From Pseudomonas asplenii (lineage in GTDB: Bacteria; Pseudomonadota; Gammaproteobacteria; Pseudomonadales; Pseudomonadaceae), in the NCBI RefSeq assembly GCF_001293465.1, contig NZ_JSYZ01000002.1:200400-264399 (forward strand): DNA of 64,000 bases, read 5' to 3'. Below, in pieces: positions 1 to 9,476 of the stretch. The position numbers and the translations under genes are program-made. The notes under the pieces were generated by a model. That model searched no databases and was not told the DNA's origin. It saw only the letters and a program-made list of their open reading frames with translations. Positions within the stretch are counted from its first letter, which is position 1. The number at the start of each line of letters is the position of its first letter.

Positions 1-225
1 CTATACGCATTGTGGCATGCTCGGAGTCGATGATGGCAATTTAGCAGTACTTGCCGTACGTGGCTATTGTCCAATTGATAACCAGACCACATAACCAATA
101 AAAGGTGTTCACACAACGCCGCCTGCGTGTGCAAAACATGACGTACGGCACATTTTTGACTACTGCGCACGACCTCCCGAGCGCCCGGATTAACCTTCAG
201 TGTAGCTTGGGAATTTGCTCCGGCC
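1..225. other. Window edge, no gene recognised
   Basis: This relatively AT-rich stretch lies downstream of the minus-strand tsaB stop. A plus-strand open frame starting near 105 runs into tsaB antisense and looks like a composition artefact. No tRNA-like fold or clear terminator was recognised. It may hold the promoter or end of a gene outside the window. Confidence 0.4.
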
Positions 226-900
226 TCAGCGCGCCTTGGGCGTGGCGACCTTGTCACGCAGGTAGACCGGCTGTGCCTGGTCGGCAACGATGGCCTCGCC
301 GCGCGCCCAGGCGAAGCGCGCCAGGCTCAGCAGGTCCTGGGCGTCAGGCAGCATGCCAGCATCCTGGCCGCTGACCGCGACCTTGATCCGCTCGCCATAG
401 CCCCAGCCCGTGCCCGCACCGAACCAGGCGCCAACAGCCCCCTCCGGGAGCGCCGCGACTTCCGGCGGCAGCACCGCTTCGACGCCGGCCAGGCGCATCT
501 CCCCGGCCTCCTCGCGATAGCAGCCCCAATACACTTCATCCATCCGCGCATCGATGGCCGCGGCGACCTGGCCGGCGCCATGCTCGCGCAGTGCCCGCTG
601 GGCCAGCACCGCCAGGTTGGAGACCGGCAACACCGGCCGGTCCAGGGCGAAGGCCAGGCCCTGAACCACACCGATGGCGATCCGCACTCCGGTAAAGGCG
701 CCCGGGCCACGGCCAAAGGCGATCGCATCCACCGCCGACAGGCCGATCCCGGCATCCGCCAGCAGTTGCCGGATCATCGGCAGCAGCTTCTGCGCATGCA
801 GGCGCGGGATCACCTCATAGTGGCTCGTCACCTTGCCATCATGCAGCAAGGCGACGGAGCAGGCTTCAGTCGCGGTGTCCAGGGCCAGCAAGGTGCTCAT
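226..900 (-). CDS. tsaB: tRNA threonylcarbamoyladenosine biosynthesis protein TsaB
   Basis: The 224-residue protein begins MSTLLALDTATEACSVALL, the N-terminal beta-strand and phosphate-loop region of the ASKHA-fold TsaB/YeaZ family. A later segment, AFGRGPGAFTGVRIAIG, is also typical. TsaB is the non-catalytic partner that dimerises with TsaD and works with TsaE to transfer threonylcarbamoyl to A37 of ANN-decoding tRNAs in the cytoplasm. The start at 900 was preferred over an in-frame start at 960 because family members begin at this methionine and the longer version would overlap the adk terminator hairpin. It is downstream of adk on the same strand, as I recall for other pseudomonads. Confidence 0.93.
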   Translation of the reverse strand: MSTLLALDTATEACSVALLHDGKVTSHYEVIPRLHAQKLLPMIRQLLADAGIGLSAVDAIAFGRGPGAFTGVRIAIGVVQGLAFALDRPVLPVSNLAVLAQRALREHGAGQVAAAIDARMDEVYWGCYREEAGEMRLAGVEAVLPPEVAALPEGAVGAWFGAGTGWGYGERIKVAVSGQDAGMLPDAQDLLSLARFAWARGEAIVADQAQPVYLRDKVATPKAR

Positions 901-946
901 CGGTGTTTCCGTCAGGTCAGAATGAAAAAGTGCAACAGTATAAACA

Positions 947-972
947 ACAACAGCCCGCAAGCGGGCTGTTGT
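947..972 (-). terminator. Rho-independent terminator of adk
   Basis: A perfect 12-base inverted repeat (ACAACAGCCCGC / GCGGGCTGTTGT) separated by two bases lies 20 bases past the adk stop. On the minus strand it is followed by a T-rich stretch. It would separate adk from tsaB. Confidence 0.75.
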
Positions 973-991
973 AGAGAGGCAGAGGCGACGA

Positions 992-1926
<935 letters not shown>

Positions 1927-4557
1927 TCAACCGGTATTGCGCAGGCCGGCGGCGATACCCGCCACGGACACCAGCAAAGCCTGTTCCAGAGGGCTGTCCT
2001 GGGCACTTTCCTGGCGCCGCGTGCGGGCCAGCAACTCGGCCTGCAACAGATGCAGCGGGTCCAGGTAGGTGTTACGCAGGCGAATGAACTCCAGGGTCTC
2101 GGGGCTGTGGGCCAGCAGTTGCGACTGGCCGGTCAGACCCAGTACCACCGCGCATGCCTGCGACAATAGGTCGCGTAAGTGCGCACCCAGCGGCAGCAGT
2201 TCCGCTTCCACCAGACGCTCGTCATAGGAGCGGGCGATATCGCTGTCGGCCTTGGCCAGCACCATCTCCAGCATGTCGATACGGGTGCGGAAGAATGGCC
2301 ACTGCTCACGCATCTGTTCCAGCAGCTTGCCTTGCCCACGCTCCAGCGCATGGCGCAGGGCCGTCTCCCAACCGAGCCAGGCCGGCAACATCAGCCGGGT
2401 CTGGGTCCAGCCGAAAATCCAGGGAATCGCCCGCAGGCTTTCTATACCGCCGGCCCGGCGCTTGGCCGGACGGCTTCCCAATGGCAGGCGTCCGAGCTCC
2501 TGTTCCGGAGTCGACTGGCGGAAGTACTCGACGAACTGCGGGTTGTCGCGGACTTCGGCCCGATAGGCCCGCACCCCATCCGCGGCCAGTTCGTCCATCA
2601 GCTTGCGCCAGGCCGGTTGTGGCGGTGGCGGCGGCAGCAAGGTGGCCTCGAGCACGGCGGCCAGGTACAGGTTGAGGTTCTGTTCGGCAATGTCCGGCAG
2701 GCCGAACTTGAAGCGGATCATCTCGCCCTGTTCGGTGGTGCGGAAACGCCCCGCCACCGAACCCGGCGGCTGCGACAGGATCGCCGCATGGGCCGGGCCG
2801 CCACCACGGCCGACGGTGCCGCCACGGCCATGAAACAGCAGCAGTTCGACCTGCTGTTCCCGGCAGATGTCCACCAGCCGCTCCTGGGCGCGATACTGGG
2901 CCCAGGCCGCCGCCGTGGTGCCGGCATCCTTGGCCGAGTCGGAATAGCCGATCATGACTTCCTGCGGCCCCTGCAGGCGTGCACGGTAGCCGGGCAGCAG
3001 CAACAGGCGCTCCATCACTGGCCCGGCGTTGTCCAGGTCGGCCAGGGTCTCGAACAGCGGCACCACGCGCATCGGCCGCAACACCCCGCACTCCTTGAGC
3101 AACAGTTGCACCAGGAGCACATCGGAAGCCGCACCGGCCATGGAAATCACATAGGAACCGAGGGAGGCCGCCGGTGCCGCGGCGATTTCCCGGCAGGTTG
3201 CCAGTACCTCGGCGGTGTCCGCCGAGGGCTTGAAGTACGCGGGCAGCAACGGCCGGCGGTTGCCCTGCTCGCGGATCAGAAAGGTCAGCCGGGCGTCCTC
3301 ATCCCAGTCCTCGTAACGCCCCAGGCCCAGGTAGTCGGTGATCTCGCTCATCGCCGCGGCATGCCGCGAAGAATCCTGGCGCACGTCCAGACGCACCAGG
3401 AACAGCCCGAAGGTCACCGCACGGCGCAGGCAGTCGAGCAGCGGCCCGTCGGCGATCACCCCCATGCCACATTCGTGCAGGGACCGATAGCACAGTTGCA
3501 ACGGTTCCAGCAGCTCGTGGTTGTCGCGCAGCACCTGGTCCGGGGCCGGCTGGGTGGACTCCAGCGAATCATGGGCCCACTGCCGGGTCGCGCGCAGCCG
3601 CTCGCGCAACTGCTTGAGCACCGCCCGATAGGGCTCCGCGCTGTTGCCGGCCCTGGCCCGCAAGGCTTCGCTGGCATGCTGCATCGACAGCTCGGCAGCC
3701 AGGTGATCGACATCCCGCAGGTACAGGTCGGCCGCCATCCAGCGCGCCAGCAGCAGGACTTCGCGGGTCACCCTGGCCGTGACGTTGGGGTTGCCGTCGC
3801 GGTCGCCACCCATCCAGGAAGCGAAGCGGATCGGCGCCGCCTCCAGCGGCAGGTGCAGGCCCGTCGCGGCATGCAGGGCCTCATCGGCCTTGCGCAGATA
3901 ATTCGGAATGGCCTGCCAGAGCGAATGCTCGATCACCGCAAAGCCCCACTTGGCCTCGTCCACCGGGGTCGGCCGGGTGCGGCGGATCTCTTCGGTGTGC
4001 CAGGCCTCGGCGATCAGTCGCTGCAACCGCTGGCGGATCTGCTCGCGCTCGGCACCGGTGAGATCACGGTGATCCTGCAGCGCCAGTTGCGCGGCAATCG
4101 CATCGTACTTCTGGATCAGCGTGCGCCGCGTCACTTCGGTCGGGTGCGCAGTCAGCACCAGTTCGATGTCCAGACGCGCCAGTTGCCGCGCGAGGGCCTC
4201 GGGGCCATGGCCCTCGGCCTGCAGGCGGGCCAGCAGTTCCGGCAGCGCCCGCGCCTCGAACGGCGCCGGCTGGGATTCGTCGCGGCGGTGAATCAGCTGG
4301 TACTGCTCGGCGATGTTCGCCAGGTTGAGAAACTGGTTGAAGGCCCGGGCGACCGGCAGCAACTCGTCGTCCCCGAGATCATCGAGGCTGGCACTCAGTT
4401 CGGTACTGGCCGCATCGCTGCGATCGGCCTTGGCGCTCTTGCGGATACGCTCGATCTTGTCGAGGAATTCCTCGCCATGCTGGTCGCGGATGGTATTGCC
4501 CAACAGCTCACCCAGCAGGTGAACGTCTTCACGCAAACGCACATCGATATCTGACAT
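1927..4557 (-). CDS. ppc: Phosphoenolpyruvate carboxylase
   Basis: The 876-residue enzyme adds bicarbonate to phosphoenolpyruvate to make oxaloacetate, replenishing the TCA cycle. Visible family motifs are [12 protein letters not shown] with the catalytic histidine near residue 140, the glycine-rich [14 protein letters not shown] loop near 580, and [16 protein letters not shown]. The C terminus ends RNTG, as expected for the allosteric-inhibitor-binding end. The start [16 protein letters not shown] at 4557 was chosen over an in-frame start 63 bases upstream because bacterial homologues begin here. It is a single-gene unit with about 238 bases to the next gene. Confidence 0.97.
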   Translation of the reverse strand: MSDIDVRLREDVHLLGELLGNTIRDQHGEEFLDKIERIRKSAKADRSDAASTELSASLDDLGDDELLPVARAFNQFLNLANIAEQYQLIHRRDESQPAPFEARALPELLARLQAEGHGPEALARQLARLDIELVLTAHPTEVTRRTLIQKYDAIAAQLALQDHRDLTGAEREQIRQRLQRLIAEAWHTEEIRRTRPTPVDEAKWGFAVIEHSLWQAIPNYLRKADEALHAATGLHLPLEAAPIRFASWMGGDRDGNPNVTARVTREVLLLARWMAADLYLRDVDHLAAELSMQHASEALRARAGNSAEPYRAVLKQLRERLRATRQWAHDSLESTQPAPDQVLRDNHELLEPLQLCYRSLHECGMGVIADGPLLDCLRRAVTFGLFLVRLDVRQDSSRHAAAMSEITDYLGLGRYEDWDEDARLTFLIREQGNRRPLLPAYFKPSADTAEVLATCREIAAAPAASLGSYVISMAGAASDVLLVQLLLKECGVLRPMRVVPLFETLADLDNAGPVMERLLLLPGYRARLQGPQEVMIGYSDSAKDAGTTAAAWAQYRAQERLVDICREQQVELLLFHGRGGTVGRGGGPAHAAILSQPPGSVAGRFRTTEQGEMIRFKFGLPDIAEQNLNLYLAAVLEATLLPPPPPQPAWRKLMDELAADGVRAYRAEVRDNPQFVEYFRQSTPEQELGRLPLGSRPAKRRAGGIESLRAIPWIFGWTQTRLMLPAWLGWETALRHALERGQGKLLEQMREQWPFFRTRIDMLEMVLAKADSDIARSYDERLVEAELLPLGAHLRDLLSQACAVVLGLTGQSQLLAHSPETLEFIRLRNTYLDPLHLLQAELLARTRRQESAQDSPLEQALLVSVAGIAAGLRNTG

Positions 4558-4795
4558 CGGCAGGCTCTCCGGCGGACTTTGGGACGCTTCCCTGGGCCCA
4601 AGAGTGCACCACTGCGACAAGTGCTTACAAGCCGGCGGGTCGATCGCCGTTGGCTGAAAATTCCCCGTCGAACCTCACCGCCAGAAGCTAGTCTGATGAT
4701 TGGGCAGCCCCTCGGGGCTGATGGCCGGCCCGGCGTCGCTGCCGGCCCGGTCACTCATCAATCCCCGTCATCGGCGGGTATGAATTGAGGTCACC
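4558..4795. promoter_or_regulatory. Divergent intergenic region, ppc / small plus-strand gene
   Basis: This divergent spacer should carry promoters for both sides. A perfect 7-bp hairpin CAGCCCC-tc-GGGGCTG lies at 4705-4720 without a T-run. No unambiguous -35/-10 pair was assigned. Confidence 0.35.
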
Positions 4796-5140
4796 ATGAA
4801 AATCCGTGAGCTAGCCCAGCACTGGGAAGAGAATGCCAAGGGTCGCCTGACCGATACCGGTTACGCCGTTCATCTGGACGTTGAAGCGGCCGCCCGCCTC
4901 GCCGCGATCACCGAAATGTACCCCAAGCGCAGCCCGGAGGAGCTGCTCGGCGAACTCATCGGCGCCGCCCTGGAGGAACTCGAGGCGAGTTTCCCCTATG
5001 TCCAGGGCCCGCATGTGGTCGCCACCGACGAGGAAGGTGACCCCCTGTACGAAGATGTCGGGGCCACCCCGCGCTTCCTGACCCTGTCCCGTCGCCATCT
5101 GCACAACCTGTCTTCCGGGACCGACGAGTCCAAGCACTGA
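4796..5140 (+). CDS. Small conserved pseudomonad protein (often named type 1 pili tip component)
   Basis: The 114-residue acidic cytoplasmic-looking protein begins MKIRELAQHWEENAKGRLT, with a GAGGT ribosome-binding site a few bases before the ATG. It has no signal peptide or membrane segment, so the common database name 'type 1 pili tip component' is not supported by anything I see. Composition and codon use match the neighbours, and my recollection is that homologues sit beside ppc in other Pseudomonas. Residues 18-64 contain a helix-rich, CopG-like or ParD-like stretch (LDVEAAARLAAITEMYP...EELLGELI), so a ribbon-helix-helix fold is possible. Function unknown. Confidence 0.8.
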   Translation: MKIRELAQHWEENAKGRLTDTGYAVHLDVEAAARLAAITEMYPKRSPEELLGELIGAALEELEASFPYVQGPHVVATDEEGDPLYEDVGATPRFLTLSRRHLHNLSSGTDESKH

Positions 5141-5281
5141 AGAACCCCCGCCACTTTCCCGCAAGCCCCGGTATTCCTGGCTCCCGACCGAGCCGGGATA
5201 CCGCTGCGCCGCGCAAAAGTTCAGATTTTCTGCATTGACCGATCAGTCAGTATTTTTTTCGGGCGATTGGCCATCTCCGCT

Positions 5282-5309
5282 GAACTATTCAAAAAAGCCT
5301 CAGGTCACA
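5282..5309 (+). promoter_or_regulatory. Candidate AlgU (sigma-E type) promoter for the lipoprotein pair
   Basis: GAACTA, 17 bases, then TCACA resembles the AlgU/RpoE pattern GAACTT-N16/17-TCTGA. It lies about 115 bases before the first lipoprotein gene. The P. aeruginosa homologue lptF is reported to be AlgU-controlled, which motivates the call. The -10 element is a weak match. Confidence 0.35.
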
Positions 5310-5324
5310 GCCAGTAGCCATCAC

Positions 5325-5339
5325 TGGCACAGCTGCTGC
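5325..5339 (+). promoter_or_regulatory. Candidate sigma-54 promoter
   Basis: TGGCACA-GCTG-CTGC has the invariant GG and GC with exact 10-base spacing and matches TGGCACG-N4-TTGC at all but two positions. It lies about 85 bases before the lipoprotein start. A match this good can occur by chance in GC-rich DNA, and no enhancer site was identified. Confidence 0.3.
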
Positions 5340-5424
5340 GAAAAATACCCGGCCGACACGGCGGGGTCTGCGCTGAAGGCCCTCGGGCCCGTGATGGGGA
5401 TTGATGTTTTTCAGGAGCTATCCA

Positions 5425-5850
5425 ATGGAGTTGAAGACCATGAAAACCAGCACAGTCACATCCTCGTTCAACCACCTGCGCGGGCTGAAACTGGCCGCTC
5501 TGGCACTGGGTACCAGCTTCATCCTGGCCGGCTGTGCCGGGAACCCGCCGAGCGAGCAATATGCGGTGACCCAGTCCGCCGTCAACAGCGCCGTCAGCGC
5601 CGGCGGTACCGAATACGCCGCGGTGGAAATGAAATCGGCCCAGGACAAGCTCAAGCAGGCCGAACTGGCCATGCATGACAATAAATACGACGACGCCCGC
5701 CGCCTGGCCGAGCAGGCCGAATGGGATGCCCGCGTCGCCGAACGCAAGGCCCAGGCCGCCAAGGCCGAACTGGCCGTGAAGGATGCCCAGAAAGGTGTTC
5801 AGGAACTGCGCCAGGAAAGCCAGCGCCCCGTGGTGCAGCCGGCGCAATGA
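5425..5850 (+). CDS. DUF4398 lipoprotein
   Basis: The 141-residue protein has a long N-terminal region, a hydrophobic segment and a lipobox LAGC with the lipidated cysteine at residue 37. The mature part is alanine-, lysine- and glutamate-rich and predicted almost wholly helical (residues 55-130), as in the DUF4398 family. AGGAG at 5413-5417 is seven bases before ATG 5425, which decides the start; an internal ATG at 5440 is also possible. A 48-base gap separates it from the OmpA-type lipoprotein gene, so the two are probably co-transcribed. The expected location is the outer-membrane inner leaflet. Confidence 0.88.
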   Translation: MELKTMKTSTVTSSFNHLRGLKLAALALGTSFILAGCAGNPPSEQYAVTQSAVNSAVSAGGTEYAAVEMKSAQDKLKQAELAMHDNKYDDARRLAEQAEWDARVAERKAQAAKAELAVKDAQKGVQELRQESQRPVVQPAQ

Positions 5851-5898
5851 GCGCTCACGCAGCCTGAAGTTTCAACGGACAGATAAAGGACGAACATT

Positions 5899-6690
5899 AT
5901 GCGCAATCAACTGATGATCCCCGCCCTGCTGGCTCTGAGCGTCGGCCTCGCAGCCTGCTCCACACCGCCCAACCCCAACCTGGAACAGGCGCGCACCAAC
6001 TTCTCCGGCCTGCAGGCCGACCCGCAGGCGAGCAAGGTGGCGGCCCTGGAAACCAAGGACGCCAGCGACTACCTGGACAAGGCGGACAAGGCCTACCAGA
6101 ACCGCGAGGATGAAAAGGTCGTCGACCAGTTGGCCTACCTGACCAACCAGCGTGTCGAAGTCGCCAAGCAGACCATCGCTCTGCGCACTGCCGAGGCCAA
6201 CCTGAAGAACGCCGCCGCGCAACGGGCCCAGGCCCGCCTGGACGCCCGCGATGCGCAGATCCGCCAGTTGCAGGAAAGCCTCAACGCCAAGCAGACCGAT
6301 CGCGGCACCCTGGTGACCTTCGGTGACGTGCTGTTCGCCACCAACAAGGCCGAGCTCAAGCCCAATGGCCTGGCCAACATCAGCAAGCTGGCGCAGTTCC
6401 TCCAGCAGAACCCGGACCGCAAGGTGATCGTCGAGGGCTACACCGACAGCACCGGTACCGCGGCCTACAACCAGAGCCTGTCCGAGCGCCGCGCGACTTC
6501 GGTCCAGGTGGCCCTGATCAAGCTGGGCGTGGACCCGAGCCGCATCGTCACCCAGGGTTATGGCAAGGAGTACCCGGTCGCGGATAACGGCAGCGTCTCC
6601 GGCCGGGCGATGAACCGTCGCGTGGAAGTGACCATTTCCAACGACAACCAGCCAGTGGCACCACGCTCCTCGGTCAGCAGCAACTACTGA
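5899..6690 (+). CDS. lptF: OmpA-family outer-membrane lipoprotein LptF
   Basis: The 263-residue protein has a lipobox LAAC (cysteine 20), a helical DUF4398-like stretch (about 30-135) and a C-terminal OmpA peptidoglycan-binding domain. That domain contains LFATNKAELKPNG, VEGYTDSTG, the NQSLSERRA motif and a final NRRVEV. This is the layout of P. aeruginosa PA3692 (LptF), which links the outer membrane to peptidoglycan and is tied to envelope-stress regulation. A strong terminator follows. Annotation as LptF rests on architecture and on the paired upstream DUF4398 gene. Confidence 0.88.
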   Translation: MRNQLMIPALLALSVGLAACSTPPNPNLEQARTNFSGLQADPQASKVAALETKDASDYLDKADKAYQNREDEKVVDQLAYLTNQRVEVAKQTIALRTAEANLKNAAAQRAQARLDARDAQIRQLQESLNAKQTDRGTLVTFGDVLFATNKAELKPNGLANISKLAQFLQQNPDRKVIVEGYTDSTGTAAYNQSLSERRATSVQVALIKLGVDPSRIVTQGYGKEYPVADNGSVSGRAMNRRVEVTISNDNQPVAPRSSVSSNY

Positions 6691-6711
6691 TCATTCGAAG
6701 CGCCAATGAAA

Positions 6712-6745
6712 AGCCCCGCCTGATCGGATCAGGCGGGGCTTTTTC
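6712..6745 (+). terminator. Rho-independent terminator after lptF
   Basis: A perfect 14-base inverted repeat (AGCCCCGCCTGATC / GATCAGGCGGGGCT) ends in TTTTT on the plus strand. A short A-run precedes it, so it may also act on the convergent minus-strand gene. Confidence 0.9.
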
Positions 6746-6763
6746 ATGCGGCCAGCCAGCCGT

Positions 6764-7090
6764 TCACTGCTCCAGCTTGGGCGTCTCCTGGCCCATGCAG
6801 CGCACGGCCTGCTTCTTGTCGTTGACCAGCACGCCGGTCAGGCCTTTCTGTTCGGTGTCGAACAGCACCAGCACGCCATCGATGCACTGCGCGACCTGGC
6901 TGGCCGGCGTCAGCGAAACCTTGTAGTCCTCGCCCGCAATGGTCTTGAGCATGGTGAACTGGTTGAGTTCCAACGCATCCTCCGGCTTGGCGAAATGCAG
7001 GTAGCCGTAGTACCACAGGCAGCCCACGGTGCCGATGATGCTGCAGATACCGGTGATGATCAGGGGAATGGCGTTGCGTTCTTCGGTCAT
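6764..7090 (-). CDS. Small membrane-anchored hypothetical protein
   Basis: The 108-residue protein begins MTEERNAIPLIITGICSIIG. It has one N-terminal membrane helix (about residues 8-30) and a soluble remainder of about 75 residues with two cysteines (70 and 98). Its ATG overlaps the stop of the upstream hydrolase gene by four bases (ATGA, 7087-7090), so translation is probably coupled. A much longer in-frame reading upstream runs through the hydrolase gene in another frame and is an artefact. I recognise no functional domain. Confidence 0.82.
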   Translation of the reverse strand: MTEERNAIPLIITGICSIIGTVGCLWYYGYLHFAKPEDALELNQFTMLKTIAGEDYKVSLTPASQVAQCIDGVLVLFDTEQKGLTGVLVNDKKQAVRCMGQETPKLEQ

Positions 7091-7998
7091 TGCGGACTCT
7101 CTGGTTCGACTTTCGAATTCGGGGCAGCGGGATAATTGGGGATCTCGCCCAGACGGCGCAAGCCGTTGAAATGCTGGGGATCCTCCAGGTAGCGCAGCAT
7201 CACCTGGCGCCAGGTGGGGTCGGCGAAGGTCTGCACGTGTCCGCCGCGGGTCAGTTGTAGCACCCTTGGCGGGGGCGCGGCCTGATACAGGACAATGCCG
7301 TTGTTCAGGGGTACCAGCGGGTCGTCGAGACTCTGGAAGATCAACTTGGGTACCCCCTTGAGTGCCGGCATGGCATGAATCGCGCTGTCGCCATCCGGCA
7401 CCAGCCACGACAGCGGTATCTGGAACGGCCAGGTCAGCCAGGACCCGCCGAGGGCGAATCGGCCCACCTCGCGATAGCTGGCCGGCACGCCATCGAGCAC
7501 CAGCGCCTTGATGCGTGACTGATAGCCGGGGTGTTCGCCCAGGTAATGCACCGCCATCGCGCCCCCCAGGCTCTGGCCCAGGACCACCAGGGGCCTGTCC
7601 CGGACTTCGGGGGCCTGCTCCAGCCAGTGGAACGCGGCCTCGATATCCTGGTAGACCGCCGGCAGGCTCGGTTCGCCCGCGGACAGGCCATAACCACGGT
7701 AGTCGACCAGCAGCACCTGGTAACCCTGCTCCGGCAACCACCAACTGCCGCCCAGGTGCATGGACAGGTTGCCACCGTTGCCGTGCAGGTGCAGCACCGT
7801 GCCCTTGACCGGCACCCCAGCCTTGGCCGGCAGCCACCAGGCCCGCAGGCGGGTGCCATCGGCGGCGGTGAGGGTGACGTCGCGGTAGGCGAGATGCGCC
7901 TGGTCCGGGGTGAACGGCAGGCCGGGCTCGGGGTAGAACAGCAGCGAGCTGCAGCCATTGAGGGCCAGGAGCAGGCAGAGGATGCCGAGGAGTCTCAT
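7087..7998 (-). CDS. Alpha/beta hydrolase lipoprotein
   Basis: The 303-residue protein has a signal peptide with lipobox LNGC (cysteine about residue 15). An alpha/beta hydrolase fold follows: an oxyanion-region HGNGGN (about 98-103), the nucleophile elbow GQSLGG (about 156-161), a late acidic residue in QSLDDPLVP, and the catalytic histidine in RGGHVQTF. It belongs to the BEM46/ABHD13-like group of membrane-associated serine hydrolases; the substrate is unknown. MRLLGILCLLLAL at 7998 was taken as the start since it gives a proper signal peptide. It is translationally coupled to the small membrane protein downstream. Confidence 0.87.
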   Translation of the reverse strand: MRLLGILCLLLALNGCSSLLFYPEPGLPFTPDQAHLAYRDVTLTAADGTRLRAWWLPAKAGVPVKGTVLHLHGNGGNLSMHLGGSWWLPEQGYQVLLVDYRGYGLSAGEPSLPAVYQDIEAAFHWLEQAPEVRDRPLVVLGQSLGGAMAVHYLGEHPGYQSRIKALVLDGVPASYREVGRFALGGSWLTWPFQIPLSWLVPDGDSAIHAMPALKGVPKLIFQSLDDPLVPLNNGIVLYQAAPPPRVLQLTRGGHVQTFADPTWRQVMLRYLEDPQHFNGLRRLGEIPNYPAAPNSKVEPESPQ

Positions 7999-8041
7999 CC
8001 GGTTGAAACCTCGCAAGAGTCAGTGGCAACGACACCGTCCC

Positions 8042-8133
8042 CTGCAGGAGCCGGGCTTGCCCGCGAAGAGGCACGACCTGAAGCAATGCGTCAACTTGAA
8101 GGGTGCCTTCGCGGGCAAGCCCGCTCCTACAGG
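8042..8133. repeat. REP pair (inverted) between hydrolase and QEGLA genes
   Basis: A forward unit at 8042-8068 (CTGCAGGAGCCGGGCTTGCC...) faces an inverted unit at 8107-8133 that is nearly its reverse complement, with 38 bases between. Similar pairs occur at 28181-28260 and 31177-31254. It fits the extragenic palindromic repeats of P. fluorescens-group genomes. Confidence 0.88.
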
Positions 8134-8152
8134 GGCGAGGTCAGATTCTGGA

Positions 8153-9430
8153 TCAGAGGATATTGGAATAATCCGCCTCGATCCGATCCAGGCTCAGGTG
8201 ATTGAGGAAGTTGCTGAAGCACATCCAGGCCGACAGCGCGTTCATGTCGCGGAACTGCTCCGGCAGGTATTTGGGTGGCGTCACCAGCCCCTCGTCCACC
8301 AATTGGCGCAGGGTACGCATGTCCTCCAGCGTGGTCTTGCCGCAGAACAGCAACGGTACCTGTTCGAGCTTGCCCTTGCGCACGGCCAACTGGATGTAGT
8401 TGTAGACCATGATGAAGCCCTTGAGGTACGACAGGTCCTTGGTGAACGGCAACCCCGTCGGCACCGAACCGCGGAATATCCGGCTGGCATTGCCGTAGCT
8501 CTCCGCCATTTCGAAGCCCTGCTCGCGGAAGAACTCGAACACCTGGAGGAAGTCCGCGCCCTGCTCGACCATGTCGATGGCCCGGGTTCGGTTGGTCAGC
8601 TTGCGCAGGCGACTCGGATAGGAAGCGAAGGTGATGATTTCCATCAGGATCGCCAGGCCTTCCTGGGTCACCGTCGACGAGGGCGGGCCCTTGGACAGGA
8701 AGGTGCAGATCGGCTGGTTCAGGCCGTTGAGCGTGGTGCCGACATGCACCAGACCTTCATGCACCTCCAGCGCCCGCACATCCCGCGTATTGAACAGCGC
8801 ATCGGTGCGGATCTTGATGTAGTCGGCACCCGCCGCCGCATCGGCGACGATCCCATCGGACTCGAACACCCGGATGGTCTCCTCGGCCTCGCCGAACACC
8901 TTGTTCAGCCGCCGTTGCAGCATGTCGACGGCGTCCTTGGCGGTCAGGGTCTTGGGCTCGTCCTTGAGGTCGCCGCGGCCGTCGATGTTGTTCAGGTAGT
9001 CCGACAGCATCAGCCCGAGGTCGGCCAGGGTCGGGTCGCCGGCATGGAACGCATCGGAAGCGGCGCCGTACAGTTCCTGGGAGATCAGCCCGAAATCCGG
9101 GGTGCCGCGGGCCTCGAGCATCCGCACGACCATGCGGTACTCCCGGCACATGCGCCGCATGATCTGCCCGACGGGGCTGAACTGGCCGAGCTGGCGGGTG
9201 ATGTCGCGCTCGATGTTCTGCAACTCCAGCTTGACCGCCCCGGAGTCGAACGACAGGGGCCGCGCGGCATAGTAGTCACGGTCCACCGCCGGCATTTCCT
9301 TGCCCTTGGCCTTGAGAAAGCCCTTGCGGATGTTCTCGTCCCACTTCACCGCATCGAGCACGCGAATCGGTGTCTGCGCCAGCACAATGCGGTCGGACAG
9401 GCTGCGTATCGTCTGCTGGTATTCGTCCAA
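8153..9430 (-). CDS. QEGLA-motif (DUF1704) putative metallopeptidase
   Basis: The 425-residue protein has the TVTQEGLA motif (QEGLA at 256-260) that names the 'flavohemoglobin expression-modulating QEGLA motif' family. It also has HEGLVH at 224-229, an HExxxH zinc site. The family (DUF1704) includes the eukaryotic MATCAP tubulin carboxypeptidases, so a zinc carboxypeptidase-like activity is an inference; the bacterial substrate is unknown. No signal peptide is seen. The start is TTG at 9430, six bases after AGGAG; longer in-frame starts run into the TetR gene. It lies 46 bases downstream of that regulator and is probably co-transcribed. Confidence 0.88.
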   Translation of the reverse strand: MDEYQQTIRSLSDRIVLAQTPIRVLDAVKWDENIRKGFLKAKGKEMPAVDRDYYAARPLSFDSGAVKLELQNIERDITRQLGQFSPVGQIMRRMCREYRMVVRMLEARGTPDFGLISQELYGAASDAFHAGDPTLADLGLMLSDYLNNIDGRGDLKDEPKTLTAKDAVDMLQRRLNKVFGEAEETIRVFESDGIVADAAAGADYIKIRTDALFNTRDVRALEVHEGLVHVGTTLNGLNQPICTFLSKGPPSSTVTQEGLAILMEIITFASYPSRLRKLTNRTRAIDMVEQGADFLQVFEFFREQGFEMAESYGNASRIFRGSVPTGLPFTKDLSYLKGFIMVYNYIQLAVRKGKLEQVPLLFCGKTTLEDMRTLRQLVDEGLVTPPKYLPEQFRDMNALSAWMCFSNFLNHLSLDRIEADYSNIL

Positions 9431-9476
9431 GGAAAACTCCTGATCGTCGCTGCGGTGTCTGGCCGTGCCCTCTAGC

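Noticed and set aside
105..374. A small plus-strand gene at the window start
   Set aside because: It overlaps the tsaB 3' end antisense, has no ribosome-binding site and its second half is Arg/Pro/Gly-rich shadow sequence.
2179..4554. A 791-codon open frame antisense to ppc
   Set aside because: GC-rich third positions leave long stop-free frames opposite real genes. The translation is rich in Arg, Gln and Gly with no domain, and ppc on the other strand is unmistakable.
6764..8086. A 440-residue version of the small membrane protein
   Set aside because: The N-terminal 330 residues are out-of-frame translation of the hydrolase gene. The ATG at 7090 with ATGA overlap gives a sensible 108-residue protein.
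8042..8133. A CRISPR-like repeat array
   Set aside because: Only two inverted units occur per site, without regular spacers or cas genes; they are REP pairs.
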